A stretch of DNA of 64,000 nt, taken from the NCBI RefSeq assembly GCF_018138715.1, contig NZ_JAGSHX010000002.1:124001-188000 (forward strand), written 5' to 3'. Within the stretch, counting starts at the first letter, position 1. The number at the start of each line of letters is the position of its first letter. The notes below the pieces were generated by a model, which saw nothing but the letters and a program-made list of their open reading frames with translations, did not search any database and was not told the origin of the DNA. The translations under genes were made by a program, and so were the position numbers. The stretch comes from Streptomyces asiaticus. GTDB lineage: Bacteria; Actinomycetota; Actinomycetes; Streptomycetales; Streptomycetaceae. Below, piece after piece: positions 41,020 through 48,837 of the stretch.

Positions 41020-42011
41020 CCACCGAGCTGACGCCGCTGTACCCGCAGCTGCCGGAGAAGGCGCTGATCGTGCTGATCGGCGCCTCCGGGGCCGGGAAGA
41101 CGACGCTGGCCCGCACCTGGCCCGCCTTCCAGGTCCTCTCGCTCGACTCCCTGCGCGGCTGGGTGAGCGACGACGAAGGGTGCCAGGACGCCACCGCCGA
41201 TGCCGTCGACGTCCTGCACCTGCTCGTGGACCGCCGGATGGCCCGTCGTCGCAACACGGTCGTCGACGCGACGAACGTGTCCAGCGACGCTCGAGCCCCG
41301 CTGGTTGCCGCCGCCAAGCGCCACGGCATGCCTGCCATCGCGGTGGTCCTGGGAACGCCGGAAGTCGTGTGCCTGGCACGTCAAGTCCCGCGCCCGGCCA
41401 ACCGGACCGTCCCCGACGACACGGTCCGCGCGCAGCACAAGGCGAGGATCCACTCCCACCAGTCCCTGCACGGAGAGGGCTTCAATGAGGTCCACTTCGC
41501 GGAGAACCTCTACCGACTGGAGCCGTTCCTGCGCCGCCTGAGCGAGGCCCGCGACGCCGACCTCGGGCTGGACGGCGGCGACGGCCTGGGCGACCTGCTC
41601 CTGGTCCGCCGCGTCTTCGGCCCCGAGATCCTGCCCCTGTGGCAGTGGAAGCATCGCTCCGCTGTCGCGGGCGGCGACCGGGTCGCGGAGATCCGCCTCG
41701 GGCAGCTGTACCTCACCCTCGCCCTGCGCCGGAACGTCGACGGAGAGGGCGACTACGGGTTCGACGTCCTGGTGCCCTGCCCGTTCGACCCCGAGTGCAG
41801 CGGCGACGCGTGGGTGCCGGCCTACACCGTCAGCTGTCTCCACCGCGCGCTCACCGGCCAGCTGGACAACCACGAGGACATCGTCTGTACCGTCCACGGC
41901 GGCTTCGATGACGTCGATCAGGAGGCCGACGACCACGCCAGCAACCTGGACGATGACCCCGAAGGCCGCGCCGACATCGACGCACAGGCGATGACGGCGC
42001 TCCACGGATGA
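41016..42011 (+). CDS. polynucleotide-kinase-like P-loop protein
   Basis: 331 residues. Walker A GASGAGKTTLARTW at about 22-35, then a strand ending in LSLDSLRGWVSDDEGCQDA, a nucleotide-binding NTVVDATNVSSDARAPLVAAAKRHG and the arginine-rich LARQVPRPANRTVPDDTVRAQ. This order matches the kinase domain of T4 Pnkp-like/AAA_33 proteins that phosphorylate 5' ends of RNA or DNA. The C-terminal 130 residues are unassigned and acidic at the end. The start and stop both overlap neighbours by 4 nt, so it sits mid-operon. A nucleic-acid repair role is inferred. Confidence 0.75.
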   Translation: MTTELTPLYPQLPEKALIVLIGASGAGKTTLARTWPAFQVLSLDSLRGWVSDDEGCQDATADAVDVLHLLVDRRMARRRNTVVDATNVSSDARAPLVAAAKRHGMPAIAVVLGTPEVVCLARQVPRPANRTVPDDTVRAQHKARIHSHQSLHGEGFNEVHFAENLYRLEPFLRRLSEARDADLGLDGGDGLGDLLLVRRVFGPEILPLWQWKHRSAVAGGDRVAEIRLGQLYLTLALRRNVDGEGDYGFDVLVPCPFDPECSGDAWVPAYTVSCLHRALTGQLDNHEDIVCTVHGGFDDVDQEADDHASNLDDDPEGRADIDAQAMTALHG

Positions 42012-42364
42012 CCACCAAGCCCACCTCTGATGCGGCGTCCGGCTGGGACCAGGCCACCTACCGCTGTGGCCGGTGCGGCGTCAAACACACCGTCACCACC
42101 GAGGACGCCTACCTGAAGACCGTCGGCGTACACAGCGACGCCCACACGGTGTGGGACCGGCTGAACCCGATCGAGCGCGACGGGCTGGTCTCGATCCTGC
42201 GCACCATCCTGTCCGCGCCGGACCTCGCCGTAGAGCTCCTGGCCCTCGCCGACCGGCAGCACCTCACGGGAGGCGGCACACAGCCGCCCCCGGCTGTGCC
42301 CGGCAAGAACACCCCACAGCCCGACTCTTCACCGTCGAACACGACGGCCCGAGCCACCGAGTAG
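42008..42364 (+). CDS. hypothetical protein with Zn-ribbon-like N-terminus
   Basis: The ATG overlaps the kinase stop. YRCGRCGVKHTVTTEDAY gives a CxxC pair, but only one pair, so metal binding is uncertain. Residues 50-80 form a helix (NPIERDGLVSILRTILSAPDLAVELLALAD). A Pro/Ser/Thr-rich disordered tail follows. Family unknown. Confidence 0.6.
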   Translation: MTTKPTSDAASGWDQATYRCGRCGVKHTVTTEDAYLKTVGVHSDAHTVWDRLNPIERDGLVSILRTILSAPDLAVELLALADRQHLTGGGTQPPPAVPGKNTPQPDSSPSNTTARATE

Positions 42365-42374
42365 GAGAACCCAG

Positions 42375-42692
42375 ATGGCCACCGCCACGATCACCGTCGC
42401 CGACATCATCAGCCGCTACGCCGCCGACATCGCCTATGTCGCAGAGAAGGACAAGGACCAGGCCACCGACATCAGCACCTTCGCCGATCAGCTCGGCACC
42501 GCGGCCCGCAACTTCTCGATGGCTCGTATCGACGGTCACGAGGACGTGCAGACCGCTGCGGCCTTCCTCCACGAGGCCCACCTCTCGACCGACGCCAACG
42601 AGCGCACCGTGTTCCTGCGCAAGGCCGACAAACTCCTTGCGCCCATCGTCTGGGAGATGACGGAGGAGTTCCGCCAGATGGTCGGCGACTGA
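42375..42692 (+). CDS. hypothetical helical protein (105 aa)
   Basis: ATG 10 bp after the preceding stop, with GGAG upstream. It is an entirely helical, acidic, soluble protein (VADIISRYAADIAYVAEKDKDQATD; ERTVFLRKADKLLAPIVWEMTEEF). No motif recognised. Member of the rightward operon that starts at about 40.7 kb. Confidence 0.6.
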   Translation: MATATITVADIISRYAADIAYVAEKDKDQATDISTFADQLGTAARNFSMARIDGHEDVQTAAAFLHEAHLSTDANERTVFLRKADKLLAPIVWEMTEEFRQMVGD

Positions 42693-42783
42693 CCCCGTAC
42701 GTCGACGACCGAGCAGCACCGTCCATACGGCCGCCGGGCCCCGGTGGCCCATCACCCTCCAGCTCGACTACCAAGGAGGCCTC

Positions 42784-43071
42784 GTGGCCGCTCCCGCCCA
42801 ACCTGCCAAGCACACGTTCGCCGCGCTCAGCGCCTGCTTCAGCCGGGATCTCGCCGCCCTTATCTCCGAGGACGCACCGCATGACCCGACCCCGAATGAG
42901 TTCATCGACCTGGTCGCACGCGTCCGCGACGTCGTCAACCCCGTCAGCGGGGACCTGGTCGACGCCGTCATCGAACTCGCCGACGCGCTGAACGGCCCCA
43001 GGACCGACCAGCGGGAGGGACTGGCGCGGGCGCGCACTCATCTGCGGAACGCCATCGAAACGACCCGCTGA
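42784..43071 (+). CDS. hypothetical helical protein (95 aa)
   Basis: GTG with AAGGAGG about 6 nt upstream. The sequence is helical (FAALSACFSRDLAALI; EFIDLVARVRDVVNPVSGDLVDAVIELADAL). No family recognised. Followed by a GC-rich dyad at about 43094-43134 that may terminate transcription. Confidence 0.6.
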   Translation: MAAPAQPAKHTFAALSACFSRDLAALISEDAPHDPTPNEFIDLVARVRDVVNPVSGDLVDAVIELADALNGPRTDQREGLARARTHLRNAIETTR

Positions 43072-43181
43072 ACCCGCGCGTTGAGCGCACTCTGTGCCGC
43101 CCCGGCCCCCGCCACCTGACGGGACCCGGGGCGGTCGCAGTGGCTCCTCAACCACGAGAGATGCGAAGGGAGATGGACGTC

Positions 43182-43475
43182 ATGGACCTGCCCGTGCACG
43201 AGGTCGACGTCCCGATCAGGAATACCGCGCAGCCCGGCCTGAGCGGCGTGCACGTCTTCACCGGCCCCGCCGACAGCCGCAGCACCGCCGACGGAGCTCC
43301 CCGCCGCGCAGCAGGCCGGACTCGAACTCCCCCCTCCGGCAAGCGGCCGGACAGATGGAACGCCCGCAGCTACCGGCCCGACTGGGAGCTGGACTGGCCT
43401 GCCACGACGGTCGGCCGCTGGAACGACCCGTACAGCCGGGTCCGCGCCGCCGACAACGGCGACCTCGAGCTGTAG
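43182..43475 (+). CDS. hypothetical protein (97 aa), Arg/Trp-rich C-terminus
   Basis: The ATG at 43182 is preferred over 43173 because AAGGGAG lies 7-9 nt before it and would overlap the earlier start. The N-terminus MDLPVHEVDVPIRNTAQPGLS is followed by a Ser/Thr/Arg linker and a Trp-rich end (RWNARSYRPDWELDWPATTVGRW). Unknown family. Confidence 0.5.
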   Translation: MDLPVHEVDVPIRNTAQPGLSGVHVFTGPADSRSTADGAPRRAAGRTRTPPSGKRPDRWNARSYRPDWELDWPATTVGRWNDPYSRVRAADNGDLEL

Positions 43476-43479
43476 TTCC

Positions 43480-43531
43480 GCCCCGGGACAGGCGCACATC
43501 GGCGTCTAAACCAGTTCGCCTGCCCCGGGCC
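43480..43531 (+). terminator. hairpin terminator
   Basis: GCCCCGGGACAGGCG pairs with CGCCTGCCCCGGGC with a single bulge, 5 nt after the preceding stop and 38 nt before the diguanylate cyclase start. Confidence 0.65.
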
Positions 43532-43568
43532 ATCCCAACCCGTACGAGACGAGAGGGAGATTCCCAGT

Positions 43569-44246
43569 ATGGACTCCGTCCTGCGTGCACAGACCCGAAT
43601 CGGGCAGCGCGCACTCCTACTGACCATCGCCGCCGTCCCGATGACCGGCTGGACTGTCCACGCCATCGCCCTGCACCGGCGCCTGGCCGCCGCGCAGAAG
43701 GACCCGCTCACCGGGCTGCTGCGCCGTGACGCCTACACCGCCCGGGCCCGGCAGGTCCTGCGCCGCCACGGTGACGATGTGTGCCTGGTCCTGGTCGACC
43801 AGGACCACTTCAAGGACGTCAATGACTCGCTTGGCCACCCGGCCGGGGACGCGGTGCTGCGTGCGACCGCCGACCGGCTCACGGCCTGGGCCGGACCCCG
43901 AGCGGCTGTCGGCAGGCTGGGCGGTGACGAGTTCGCCGTCGTGCTGCCTCTCCCCCGCGGCCGCCGCGACGCACGCCTCGGGCAGCTGGTGCGGATGCTG
44001 CACACCCCGGTCACCCTCGAGGACGGTCAGGTCATCGACGTCGCCGCCTCGGTCGGCGTCGCGGCCCCGGACGCGATCGGCACACGCGACCTGTCCCTGT
44101 TGCAGCGGGCCGCCGACGCGGCCCTCTACGAGGGCAAGCACTCCGGCCGCGTGCACCTCGCCACCAAGAAGCATGCGACGGTGCCGTCCGTCAACGGCCG
44201 ACGTGCGGGCCGCCCGGGCACGCACCTGTGGGGGCGAGCCGCATGA
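43569..44246 (+). CDS. membrane-anchored GGDEF diguanylate cyclase
   Basis: 225 residues. One membrane helix at about residues 14-36 (ALLLTIAAVPMTGWTVHAIAL), then a full GGDEF domain: DPLTGLLRRDAYTARA, VCLVLVDQDHFKDVNDSLGH, intact GGDEF at 118-122, and VAASVGVAAP near the end. Active-site residues are present, so c-di-GMP synthesis is plausible. The RxxD inhibitory site is absent (RAAV at that position). c-di-GMP controls Streptomyces development through BldD, so a mobile copy could affect the host. The last 28 residues come from a sequence duplicated at 56.5 kb. The stop overlaps the ASCH ATG. Confidence 0.85.
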   Translation: MDSVLRAQTRIGQRALLLTIAAVPMTGWTVHAIALHRRLAAAQKDPLTGLLRRDAYTARARQVLRRHGDDVCLVLVDQDHFKDVNDSLGHPAGDAVLRATADRLTAWAGPRAAVGRLGGDEFAVVLPLPRGRRDARLGQLVRMLHTPVTLEDGQVIDVAASVGVAAPDAIGTRDLSLLQRAADAALYEGKHSGRVHLATKKHATVPSVNGRRAGRPGTHLWGRAA

Positions 44247-44359
44247 GCGCCGCCAAGCCCGTGCTGCCGGAAGGCGACTGGATCCGCGGCATCACCATCA
44301 AGCAGCCGTGGGCCACCTGCATCCTCACCGGCGCCAAGACGATCGAGAATCGCTCCGGG
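44157..44359 (+). repeat. copy A of a 200-bp direct repeat (pair at 56489-56688)
   Basis: About 97% identical to 56489-56688. Differences seen are three substitutions and loss of one CCG codon in copy B. It spans the 3' end of the GGDEF gene and the 5' end of the ASCH gene. The two copies are 12.3 kb apart in the same orientation. Confidence 0.9.
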
Positions 44360-44700
44360 CGGCGGAGGCCGGGCTGGAAGCCGGGCTGGGTGCTGCTGCA
44401 CGCGGGCCAGCGGATCGACCGGCCCGCGCTGCGCATCCCGCTGGTCGCCCGCACGATCCACGGCCGCCAGATGCCGACCGGCGCCGTGATCGGAATCGCC
44501 CGCATCATCGACTGCCACCAGGACCCCGCCGGGGAGCAGCCCTGCACCGAGTGGGCGGAGCCCGGCGCCTGGCACCTGGCCCTCGCCGACGTCCAAGGGC
44601 TCGCCCTGCCCGTCCCCGCCGGCGGACAGCTCGGTCCTGGAAGCCGTCGCCGGACCTGGTGGCGCAGGTGTTCCAGCAGCTGTCCGCCTTCCGGCCGTGA
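44243..44700 (+). pseudogene. ASCH-domain protein gene with 3' frameshift
   Basis: The ATG overlaps the GGDEF stop. GITIKQPWATCILTGAKTIENRS and GWVLLHAGQRIDRPAL are the ASCH domain core, an RNA/modified-nucleoside-binding fold. Near 44636 coding character moves to another frame that ends SPDLVAQVFQQLSAFRP and stops at 44700, exactly overlapping the next GTG. This shows the original reading frame and that a single indel has broken it. Without repair the product would run on in the wrong frame into the next gene. Confidence 0.65.
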
Positions 44701-44999
44701 GCACGCGACGCAAGAACAAGAAGCCGCTGTTCGAACCGGGCCTGATCCCGGCTCCCGGCGGCCTCCTCGAATGGCGCGACAGTCAGCACTTCGACCGCTG
44801 GCAGGACCGCCCCTGCGCGCTGTGCGACCTGCCCACGCCCATGCGCTCCCACTACGGCGAGTCCGTGCACAAGGCGTGCGCTGAGAACTGGATCGCCGCG
44901 AACGCTACCGAAGCCCGACGCCAGGGGCGGTTCGCCTCCGACATTGGACGAAGACGTTCACCGATCCCCGGCTCTGCGCGGCCATCGTCGACCGGCTGA
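44697..44999 (+). CDS. hypothetical Cys-containing protein, 3' end altered by IS remnant
   Basis: The GTG overlaps the intended ASCH stop. The first 80 residues look natural (LLEWRDSQHFDRWQDRPCALCDLPTPMRSHYGESVHKAC), with a CxxC/C set that could bind zinc. After about 44943 the frame reads through an istB remnant in the wrong frame, so the last 20 residues are probably not original. Confidence 0.5.
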   Translation: MSTRRKNKKPLFEPGLIPAPGGLLEWRDSQHFDRWQDRPCALCDLPTPMRSHYGESVHKACAENWIAANATEARRQGRFASDIGRRRSPIPGSARPSSTG

Positions 45000-45088
45000 C
45001 CTTCAACGGCGCCATCATCCAGACCGGCACCGAGTCCTACCGCCTCGCCCACACCAAAGCCCTGGCCGAACAGACCGCAGCTGGCTGA
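44945..45088 (+). pseudogene. istB: istB C-terminal remnant (IS21 family)
   Basis: The frame TKTFTDPRLCAAIVDRL, then TGTESYRLAHT, to the stop at 45088 matches the C-terminal tail of IS21-type IstB ATPases. Only about 47 codons survive and no istA is nearby. It marks an old IS21 insertion that truncated the preceding gene. Confidence 0.65.
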
Positions 45089-45138
45089 ACGGCGCCGCAC
45101 GGCCGACCCGAGCCAACCGGGTCGGCAGCGGGGCGAGA

Positions 45139-45736
45139 TCAGCCGTTGACTTCCCGCGCCACGCGCTCAAGTCGGCTCCGGTAGTCTTCCCACCACGCCT
45201 GATCCTCTGGTGGCATGTTGTCCTTGCCTTGCAAATATCCGACGGATCCATCGATGAGCTCTCGCACGATGTCGGCGTGACCAGCGTGCCGCTGAGTATC
45301 GGAGATCACGCGCACCAGGATGTGGTGCAGCGTCACCTCTCGACGTTCCTCCGGCCACCACGGGACGTGACCGATCGCGTCAAGCGTCAGCGTCGCGATC
45401 GTGCTGTTGGAGTGCTCCCACGCCTGGCGATACAGCCCAACGATGTGTTCCCGTGATTCGTCTGCAGTGGCCCACATGTCCGAGTTGGGCTCTGACTCCT
45501 CGGTATACCACCAGGATGGCGGCCCCGCGTCAAAGAACGGCCGCCCAAACGTGTCGCCGAAGTACCCCAGCTCCACGCTGGCGACATGCTTGACCAGCCC
45601 CAAACAGGTTCGTACCCGTGAGGGTCAGCGGACGTCGGATGTCGTGCTCCGAGAGACCATCGAGCTTCCACACCAGGGCGTCACGCGCCTCTTGCAAGTA
45701 CCGGAGAAGATCCGCTTTCGGGTTCGGTTCGACCAT
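45139..45736 (-). pseudogene. DinB/DUF664 protein gene with frameshift
   Basis: The N-terminal piece (NPKADLLRYLQEARDALVWK; GLSEHDIRRPLTLTGTNL) and the C-terminal piece (GLVKHVASVELGYFGDTFGRP; HHILVRVISDTQRHAGHADIVRE) form one DUF664/DinB-like protein, a metal-dependent thiol-transferase fold. They are in different frames, consistent with an extra T near 45603. The C-terminal piece alone could be translated from an internal Met. Confidence 0.7.
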
Positions 45737-45799
45737 GCCGAGCAGCCTCCCACCTGGCACTGACAGCCGACAGTGACATTAAAAGCCACTGACATTGAT

Positions 45800-47212
45800 C
45801 TTGCCTGCCGACGCGAAACCACTCCCCAAGTCACCTCGAAACGACTCCCCGCGAAAGTGACACAGCCAGCGTCCGCTCTGCGGGGTGATGAGGCAGGCCA
45901 GAAAGGCTGAGAGCCCTCAACTGTCCTACCTCATAGGTAAGTTCATGGCCATGACGACCGATGCGAAGGCGAGCGGCGAGGCCGGGCACGCCCGGTACAC
46001 GTACCGTCTTCGGGTATCCGCTGGTGCGTCCGGGCTTCTCGAAGCGGAGTGGGCACGCTGCCGGTGGGTCTGGAACGAATGTGTCGCGAAGTCCAAGGCT
46101 GTGTATCTGCACAACAAGGTGACCGGCGAGAGGCTCACCTGCGGTCCAGCGCAGCTCGATAAGATGCTGACCGAAGCGCGCCAGATGACCCCGTGGCTGG
46201 CGGAGGGCTCCAGCGTCCCGCAGCAGCAGGTGATACGCGACTTCGCCAAGTCCCGAGCCAAAGCCTTGAAGGACATCAAGGACCGGCTTCCCATACACCG
46301 CCGGACAGGGATGCCGCGCTGGAAGAAAAAGCGGGATGCCCGGCCGAGCCTGAACTACACCCGGCGTGGCTTCCGTCTGAAGGACGGCCGTCTGCACCTG
46401 GCGGGCGGCATTTCCTTGACGGTGGTGTGGTCTCGGGACCTCCCTGCCGACCCGTCCAGCGTGCGAGTGTACAAGGACACGCTCGGGCACTGGCACGCCT
46501 CGTTCGTCACTCTGGCACTGATAGAGCCGCTGCCCGCGACGGGGCGGGTGCTCGGGGTGGACTGGGGTGTGAAGGACACTGCGACCACTACATCCGACGC
46601 CCATGATCTTCCCCACGCCGAGCACGGTAGGAAGGCCGCACAGCGGCTTGCCAGCTACCAACGGAGGATGGCCCGACGCCGCCCGGCCAAGGGGCAGGCA
46701 GCCTCTCGTGGTTACCAGGAGGCGAAGCGGCAGACAGCGAAACTGCATGCCAAGACGGCCCGGCAGCGCCGAGATACTGCTCGCAAGTGGGCCAAGACGG
46801 TCGTCCGTGACCACGATGCCATCGCGGTGGAGGACTTCCGCCCGAAGTTCTTGGCGAAGACGTCGATGGCCCGCAAGTCCGCCGACGCAGCGATCGGCGT
46901 CACGAAGGCCGTACTGATCGAGATGGGTCGCAAGCACGGGCGCGATGTGCGCCTGGTACATCCCGCGCACACCACCATGGACTGCGCATCGTGCGGAGCG
47001 AGAACCAAGCACGCACTACCTCTTTCCGAGAGAACGTATGCCTGCACCGCGTGTGGAGCCGTATCCCCCAGGGATAAGAACTCTGCCCGCGTGATGCTGG
47101 TCCGGGCAGGTCTGAGCCCGGCAGGCGTCGAGGGTGTAAGACCCGCACGTCCGCTGGACGCGCAGGCAGCCTGAGCCTGGAATCCACCCCTTTCAGGGGA
47201 CGGAGCAGTCAA
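45800..47212 (+). mobile_element. IS200/IS605-like element with tnpB only
   Basis: A solo TnpB gene lies between TTGAT (45795-45799) on the left and TCAA (47209-47212) on the right. These are the target-adjacent and right-end cleavage sequences known for ISDra2-like elements. A CCCC-TTTCA-GGGG hairpin at 47187-47199 lies at the right end. No TnpA is present, so movement would need a helper. Ends are inferred from these short motifs. Confidence 0.5.
45945..47174 (+). CDS. tnpB: TnpB RNA-guided nuclease-like transposon protein
   Basis: Start at 45945 or 45951; the frame opens at 45885. The N-terminal OrfB helix-turn-helix (YTYRLRVSAGASGLLEAEW; CRWVWNECVAKSKAVY) precedes a RuvC-like domain. Its acidic residues fall in GVDWGVKDTATT, AVEDFRPKFL and SPRDKNSARVM. 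A zinc ribbon lies between (DCASCGARTKHALPLSERTYACTACG). All catalytic landmarks are intact, so an active omega-RNA-guided nuclease is possible. The guide RNA would come from the 3' end of the gene and the right end. Confidence 0.85.
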   Translation: MAMTTDAKASGEAGHARYTYRLRVSAGASGLLEAEWARCRWVWNECVAKSKAVYLHNKVTGERLTCGPAQLDKMLTEARQMTPWLAEGSSVPQQQVIRDFAKSRAKALKDIKDRLPIHRRTGMPRWKKKRDARPSLNYTRRGFRLKDGRLHLAGGISLTVVWSRDLPADPSSVRVYKDTLGHWHASFVTLALIEPLPATGRVLGVDWGVKDTATTTSDAHDLPHAEHGRKAAQRLASYQRRMARRRPAKGQAASRGYQEAKRQTAKLHAKTARQRRDTARKWAKTVVRDHDAIAVEDFRPKFLAKTSMARKSADAAIGVTKAVLIEMGRKHGRDVRLVHPAHTTMDCASCGARTKHALPLSERTYACTACGAVSPRDKNSARVMLVRAGLSPAGVEGVRPARPLDAQAA

Positions 47213-47216
47213 CGAC

Positions 47217-47782
47217 ATGAAAGAGGCCCTCGAAGCCGAGGATCTCGAACTCATCCCCACCAGTGTCGGCCAGGCCGTCGCCGCTTCCGCAGTGATCGCC
47301 TGCCGCTCCCGCGATAAGGACGACCTTGTCGAGCTGCTGGGCGCGCTCGGACTGCCCTGCGGCGAGCTGTCCCGGCGGGCACCGAAGGCATCGTGCCGCT
47401 GCTCGCCTCGGCGGAGAACCACTCCGCCGCCGACATCCGTAACCGGGCCGCCTGCGTCCGGAGCGACCTCACCGAGCTGACCGAGCGCCACGCCACCGAC
47501 GCCGCCCAGCGGGATGCGGAAGAACGGGTCGCCAAGGCCAAGGCCGAACTGGAAGCCGCGCAAGCGAAGCTGCGTGAGGTGAAGACCGGCGGCCGCGCCA
47601 CCACATCCCTGTCCCCCACCCCCGCCTCGGCCTTGGGTCCCACGGGCAGGCGCAGCAAGGAGGAGCTGGCCGCGATCCGGACGTGGGCGCGGGCCAACGG
47701 CTACCAGGTCGCAGACCGGGGCACCCCGGCCAAGGCCATCCTGGACGCCTACGACGCCGCCAACCTGACCGAGGCGAGCTGA
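47217..47782 (+). pseudogene. Lsr2-tail DNA-binding protein gene, frameshifted
   Basis: The first part (MKEALEAEDLELIPTSVG; SRDKDDLVELLGALGLPCGE) and the second (LLASAENHSAADIRNRAA; acidic/basic coiled coil) lie in different frames, with the shift near 47370. The second part ends in an Lsr2-type AT-hook-like domain (EELAAIRTWARANGYQVADRG). A GTG at 47393 with GAAGG upstream could still express the C-terminal two thirds as a shorter protein. Lsr2-like proteins silence foreign DNA. The gene begins only 5 bp after the TnpB element, which may have supplied its ribosome site. Confidence 0.6.
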
Positions 47783-48246
47783 TGGACGCCACGCACCTTG
47801 CTGTCGACGGCTACCTCGACACCGTCCCCACGCCCGGCGACAGCCCGGGCACCGCCCGGTTTCAGCTGATCGTCTCCCCCACCGACACTGTTGCGGACGA
47901 CGTCGTCTGGGCCTGCGCCACCGGCGAGCCCCGCATCGCGCAGGTGCTGCTCACCGAGGTCCAGCCCGGTGACCTGCTGCGCGTCACGGGATTCCTCACC
48001 CAGCCCGACGACGCCGCCGCACCCGTCCATCTCAGCGTCGATGCCCTGGAGGTCCTGGCCGCCGCGCCGATGGGAGCCCTGCACGGCATGGTCCTCGACC
48101 GGTACGGCCCCTACCGCTGCGTATTCGACGCCGACACCACGACCGTGCCCGTCTTCACCGAGCATGGCGCCTGGGTCGGCGAGGCACCGAACCCGGTCCG
48201 CCACGCGCTCCGCGGATTCTTCGCACGACACCTGGCCGCCAGCTGA
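47782..48246 (+). CDS. hypothetical protein (154 aa)
   Basis: The ATG shares a base with the preceding stop (TGATG), so translation is coupled. A beta-rich, OB-like layout is suggested (LAVDGYLDTVPTPGD; PGDLLRVTGFLTQPDDAAAPVHLSV; GPYRCVFDADTTTVPVF). No family recognised; the OB suggestion is weak. Followed by about 280 bp without a gene (48247-48530). Confidence 0.6.
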   Translation: MDATHLAVDGYLDTVPTPGDSPGTARFQLIVSPTDTVADDVVWACATGEPRIAQVLLTEVQPGDLLRVTGFLTQPDDAAAPVHLSVDALEVLAAAPMGALHGMVLDRYGPYRCVFDADTTTVPVFTEHGAWVGEAPNPVRHALRGFFARHLAAS

Positions 48247-48529
48247 CCCGAAGAAGCGGGCCACAGCTCCGGAGGCGTCTCATCCGTCCATCGGTCGCGG
48301 GCCCGCTCAGGCACTACGCCAGGCACCGATGGAAGACCGCCCAAGCGCGGGCCAGGCCCGAAACCAGGCACGAACAAGCGCCCAAGGCTCACAACCGGAC
48401 CGGGGCCGCTCAAGCCATGCCTGTCAGGGACACAGCCCGGGGACCCTGGAATCCCCAACCTAGCCACCCGATCCGTTCCGCAGGCACAGACACACACGAC
48501 TTCATGGAGGCCACGGCAGAAGTCACTCG

Positions 48530-48837
48530 ACAGAGGTGCCCTCATTCTCATTGCCGATCACGACGCTGCGACGATGTCCGCCTGGGACACGGCCCTGCTG
48601 CTCGCCGAACTCGGCCTGGGGCGGGCCGTCGCACCCGCCCTGCCGGGGCTGCCGGGACGGCGGGGCTGCCGGGGTCCGGGAACGGCCGCCCTCTGCCTCC
48701 GGTGCCCGTCCCCGCGCCGCCGCCCCTGTCGTTCGGCTGGGCCGTACGCCGCTGGGACGCGCTCTCTCCGCCGCCGGGCCTTCGCCGGCACCCTCGCCCG
48801 CAGCTGCGCGAAGTTGTCCCCTACCGCCGGGTGATGA
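48530..48837 (+). pseudogene. LysR-type regulator C-terminal fragment
   Basis: Starting near 48538, ALILIADHDAATMSAWDTALL and LAELGLGRAVAPALPGLPG match the end of a LysR substrate-binding domain. The continuation (PLSFGWAVRRWDAL, then FAGTLARSCAKL) lies in two other frames. It is a 5'-truncated, frameshifted remnant. It overlaps the asparaginase stop. Confidence 0.45.
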
